Notes under the pieces: generated by a model
Told to the model about the DNA's origin: nothing
Databases searched by the model: none
What the model saw: only the letters and a program-made list of their open reading frames with translations
Program-made: the position numbers and the translations under genes
In this document: positions 61,258-64,000 of the stretch, piece after piece
How positions within the stretch are numbered: position 1 is the first letter of the stretch
Layout: each line of letters begins with the position of its first letter
Assembly (NCBI GenBank): GCA_040255405.1
Contig: JBDZUX010000013.1
Span: 1 to 64,000 of the forward strand
Origin: 66-474 sp040255405
Lineage (GTDB): Bacteria; Pseudomonadota; Gammaproteobacteria; Xanthomonadales; Rhodanobacteraceae
Length of the DNA stretch: 64,000 bases
Direction of reading: 5' to 3'

Positions 61258-62198
61258 GCCGCTGCCGCCATGTCGCCGGTCGCCTCCGACGTCACCTGCC
61301 GGAACACGTCCTCGAGCCGCCCGCGTTCGAGTTGCAGCTCGTCCACGCGCACGCGCTGCGCGTCGAGCAGCTTCACCACCGCGTGGAAGATTTCCTCGCC
61401 GTCGCGCGGAAACACCGTGATGCGGCCATCCACCGGATCGACTTCCACGGTGTCGACTTCCGGCAACCGGCCCAGCAGTTCGCGCGCCAACGCGCTGGCG
61501 GGCGCGCGGAAACTGACCGCGTGGTGGTAGCGCGACTGGCGTTCCAGTTCCGAAGGCGTGCCTTCCACGCGCAGGCGCCCGCCGGCCAGGATCGCGACGC
61601 GATTGCACGCGGCGCGCACTTCGCCCAGCGCGTGGGTGGACACGATGATCGCGCGGCCACGCGCCATGCCGCGGATCAGCGCGTGCACTTCGCGCTGCTG
61701 GTTCGGATCGAGTCCGTCGGTGGGCTCGTCCAGGATCAGCGCGGGCGGATCGTGCAGCAGCGCCTGCGCGAGGCACACGCGCCGGCGATAGCCCTTCGAA
61801 AGCGTTTCGATGGTTTGCGAAAGCACCGTCTGCAACCGCAGGCGCTCGATCATCTCGTCCAAACGCCGGCGCCCCGGGATGCCCGAAAGACCGCGGACAC
61901 GCGACGCGAATGCCAGGAATTCGGAAACGGAAAGTTCCTCGTAACTCGGCGCTCCTTCCGGCAGGTAACCCAATGCGCGGCGCGCCTTGATCGGCTCCGC
62001 CACCACGTCGTGTCCGCACACCCGCGCCCTGCCCGAGCCCGGCATCAGGAACCCCGCGATCATGCGCATCGTGGTGGTCTTGCCCGCTCCGTTGGGCCCG
62101 AGCAGCGCCAGCACCTGCCCCGGCAACACCTTGAGGTTCAGGTCGGCCACGGCGTCGATCCTGCCGTAGCGCTTGCCGAGGTGTTCGGTTTCGATCAT
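61254..62198 (-). CDS. ABC exporter ATP-binding protein (GldA-like)
   Basis: This 314-residue ATPase has Walker A GPNGAGKTTTMRM (about residues 35-47), signature LSKGYRRRVCLAQAL, Walker B ALILDEPTDGLDP and switch VSTHALGEV. The order ATPase, permease, GldG-like and DUF423 defines an operon linked by overlaps. The substrate of the family outside gliding bacteria has not been established. Confidence 0.93.
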   Translation of the reverse strand: MIETEHLGKRYGRIDAVADLNLKVLPGQVLALLGPNGAGKTTTMRMIAGFLMPGSGRARVCGHDVVAEPIKARRALGYLPEGAPSYEELSVSEFLAFASRVRGLSGIPGRRRLDEMIERLRLQTVLSQTIETLSKGYRRRVCLAQALLHDPPALILDEPTDGLDPNQQREVHALIRGMARGRAIIVSTHALGEVRAACNRVAILAGGRLRVEGTPSELERQSRYHHAVSFRAPASALARELLGRLPEVDTVEVDPVDGRITVFPRDGEEIFHAVVKLLDAQRVRVDELQLERGRLEDVFRQVTSEATGDMAAAA

Positions 62199-62309
62199 CG
62201 CCCAAGGAACCGCGCGAGTGCGTGCGCAAACTCTAGCAGGGTGCGAAGCGTCGCTCGGCGCCGCGGCTGGTGACGCGCCCAAATTGCGTCGCAACGGCGA
62301 GGCCAAACA

Positions 62310-62335
62310 AAAGGCCCGCACCGGGGCGGGCCTTT
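62310..62335 (-). terminator. intrinsic terminator of the SRPBCC gene
   Basis: AAAGGCCCGC (62310-62319) pairs with GCGGGCCTTT (62326-62335) across a 6-base loop. On the minus strand the stem is followed by TTTTGTTT. It lies 18 bases after the SRPBCC stop and upstream of the exporter operon, so it separates the two units. Confidence 0.88.
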
Positions 62336-62352
62336 GTTCAATCGACATGCCG

Positions 62353-63798
62353 TCAACGGCGGTGGCGCTTCTTCGCCGGCGCCGGGCGCTTGCGCGCCTC
62401 GGGTTTCTTGCTGGCGTCGTCGGACTTCTCCGCGTTGTCGGAGTTCGCGGCATTGCCCGACCAGATTGCCGGGTCCAGCGCCTCGAACGGCTTGGCACGA
62501 CCGTCGATCTGGTCCGGCGTCTGCGCGGGCGCATTCACCACCGGCAGGAACACGCGGTAGACCTGATCGGAGTCCGGCGTATCCACCGGCGAGGTCAGCT
62601 GGTCGTAGAGGCGGTTGGCGTTTTCATCGTACTGGTAGCCGTGCGTACCGGCGTAGGCCTTCAGCGCCATCCGCACCAGCGGAATGCCGGCCTCGCCCGT
62701 CCAGGTGGCGGCGAGCACTTCGCGTGCCGGGAACATCATGGCGCGCACGTCGGCATTGACGATCAACTGGTTTTTCTTGTCGAGGCTGCCCGGTGCCGGA
62801 CCGTTCTCGGCGTTGCCCGCGGACGAACCCGATGCCGGCGCACCCGCGCTCGCGGCGCCTGCTGCGCTGGACGCGCCAGCGGCAGTGCCGGCCGAGGCGG
62901 CGCTGGTCGCTGCGGGCGCCGCCGCAAGCTCCGCGCCGGTCGGCGGCGGCGGCAGCTTGGTGAGGTCGTACGGCTTGCCGTCGATCGTGACCGTGGTGCT
63001 GTCGATCGGCACCGCCAGGTCGAAGATGTAAGTCGTGTCGCCCCACTCGGTGGTGACGGTGGTGGTCGGGCCGGCCGCCTTGACGCCCAGCTTGGCCATC
63101 GCGGCATCGATCTGCTTCAGCGCCGCGGCCTTGGCTGCGTCGATGTCGTCCAGCGTGCGGGTGGCCTTGGTCGACACCAGCAGGACCGGCGTCGCATTGG
63201 TGCGATACAGGCCGGGCTCGAGTTTGCCGTAATCCACGTTCGGAATGCCGGCCAACATGTTCTGCAATGCATCGAGACCGTACTGGATCATCGCGGCCGG
63301 GTCGCCGTGGATCCACAATTGCGAGTAGCGGTCCATCAGGTTCCAGCCGTAGTCGACGTCGTAGCCCCAGGTGACGGTGCTGACGCGCTGGCCGTGGCTC
63401 GGCGTGACGGTGAAGGTGAAGGTCTTGTTCTCGCCGTGCCAGTCGTTGGTGAGATCCCACGTGACCATGCTGTTGCCGGCCAGATCGATGTTGCCGGATT
63501 TGTTGACCAGCTTGCCATCGCCGATGATCTCGTTTCCCTGCCATGTCAGCGTGGCGCCGGGGCCATAGGCCGGGCCGGACATCGCGTATTTCACCTGCGG
63601 GTCCTGCGCCTGCAAGGCACCACCGCCGTAATCCGCAAAGCGCCTAAAGTTGTTCAGGACGTCATAGATGTGCTGCGGGTTGTGGCTGATTTCGATCGAG
63701 CGCTCGATGTGCGCATGGCTGGGCAGGAAGAGGCCCACGATCACGGCCAGGACGAAAACGATGATCAGGGCAACAACGAATTCGAGCACACGGGTCAT
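62353..63798 (-). CDS. membrane-anchored SRPBCC-domain protein with a long low-complexity C-terminus
   Basis: This 481-residue protein has one N-terminal helix (about 5-27), then a SRPBCC/polyketide-cyclase-like domain (about 30-175: IERSIEISHNPQHIYDVLNNFRRFADYGGG, YGPGATLTWQGNE, TWGYDVDYGWNLMDRYS). A second uncharacterised domain (about 180-280) and an Ala/Ser/Gly-rich linker (about 285-335) follow. The C-terminal part ends in a Lys/Arg-rich tail (KKPEARKRPAPAKKRHRR). SRPBCC domains bind hydrophobic ligands. The long tail is unusual for this family. The ATG at 63798 has CCGGAGATT upstream. Confidence 0.83.
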   Translation of the reverse strand: MTRVLEFVVALIIVFVLAVIVGLFLPSHAHIERSIEISHNPQHIYDVLNNFRRFADYGGGALQAQDPQVKYAMSGPAYGPGATLTWQGNEIIGDGKLVNKSGNIDLAGNSMVTWDLTNDWHGENKTFTFTVTPSHGQRVSTVTWGYDVDYGWNLMDRYSQLWIHGDPAAMIQYGLDALQNMLAGIPNVDYGKLEPGLYRTNATPVLLVSTKATRTLDDIDAAKAAALKQIDAAMAKLGVKAAGPTTTVTTEWGDTTYIFDLAVPIDSTTVTIDGKPYDLTKLPPPPTGAELAAAPAATSAASAGTAAGASSAAGAASAGAPASGSSAGNAENGPAPGSLDKKNQLIVNADVRAMMFPAREVLAATWTGEAGIPLVRMALKAYAGTHGYQYDENANRLYDQLTSPVDTPDSDQVYRVFLPVVNAPAQTPDQIDGRAKPFEALDPAIWSGNAANSDNAEKSDDASKKPEARKRPAPAKKRHRR

Positions 63799-64000
63799 GC
63801 CAGGAATCTCCGGACGGCTTGTTCACATGGCCGGTACGCGAAGGCCGGGGCAGCTTCGACGCGCACCGCGTTGCAGGGACGAAAGGGCGGATGGTAGCGG
63901 CTTCACGGCGACTGCGCCATGCCTGCCCTGGAACCCACCGCTGCATCGCTCCACGTTCGATGCGGCTGTTGCAGGGCCAGGCCGTGGATGACCGCCCTGG

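Noticed and set aside
63919..64000. Start of a further gene on the plus strand (ATG 63919)
   Set aside because: The 27 visible residues show no recognisable motif and there is no ribosome site; the window ends too soon to judge.

Overview
This 64 kb window is GC-rich, densely coded chromosomal DNA. It looks like a gammaproteobacterium of the Lysobacterales (Xanthomonadales), probably near Rhodanobacteraceae/Xanthomonadaceae. This placement is inferred from gene content: a copL-copA-copB copper cluster of the Xanthomonas type, a fused RlmKL rRNA methyltransferase, Slp lipoprotein, TesB, Bpt, NnrS and DcaP-type porin, plus dispersed REP-like repeats. A run of exactly 100 N at 32058-32157 marks a scaffold gap. 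I saw no rRNA, tRNA, CRISPR array, transposase or phage module.

Layout. 1-8.4 kb: tail of an acyl-CoA dehydrogenase, a YpfJ-type metallopeptidase, an AsmA-family protein, an EamA exporter, FdhD, a 33-residue lysine-rich protein, and a tightly coupled trio (VOC protein, DUF72, DacB). 8.4-12.4 kb: acyl-CoA dehydrogenase followed by a large hybrid histidine kinase. 12.6-16.7 kb: small stress and metabolism proteins, then an ECF42-like sigma factor flanked by two DGPF/YCII proteins. 16.7-18.8 kb: NnrS, preceded by an FNR/Dnr-like box, and an exported MsrA. 18.8-23.5 kb: a copper cluster on the minus strand (CopL, CopA, CopB, YVTN propeller, GDCCVxC cysteine-rich protein). 23.5-29.4 kb: RlmJ, Slp, GNAT and Mfd; Mfd carries an in-frame REP-like insertion.

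29.4-34.1 kb: FMN reductase, LysE exporter with divergent LysR regulator, an EF-hand protein broken by the gap, GNAT, a PmtA-like methyltransferase, and a Tyr/Pro/His-rich exported protein. 34.5-38.7 kb: RlmKL, an esterase-like hydrolase, an amidase and an AraC regulator. 39-42.1 kb: a coupled trio (47-residue Cys protein, Tat-exported hydrolase, saccharopine-dehydrogenase-like protein), then TesB. 42.5-46.8 kb: DUF2007-like protein, Bpt, an NTF2-like protein, an SPFH / ribbon-helix-helix / DUF4177 trio behind a palindromic operator-like site (DUF4177 is frameshifted), a DUF3887-like protein and a VanY-like peptidase.

46.9-57.5 kb: a complete sugar-type ABC importer with its own DcaP-like porin, divergent from a NarL-type response regulator and an SSS-type hybrid kinase; together these look like a nutrient sensing and uptake unit. 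57.5-64 kb: an AlkA-like glycosylase, then a Gld-type ABC exporter operon ending in DUF423, and an SRPBCC protein with a clear terminator. The most unusual signals are the REP-like elements inside mfd and copA, the SPFH trio with its operator, and the Cys-rich protein at the end of the copper cluster.
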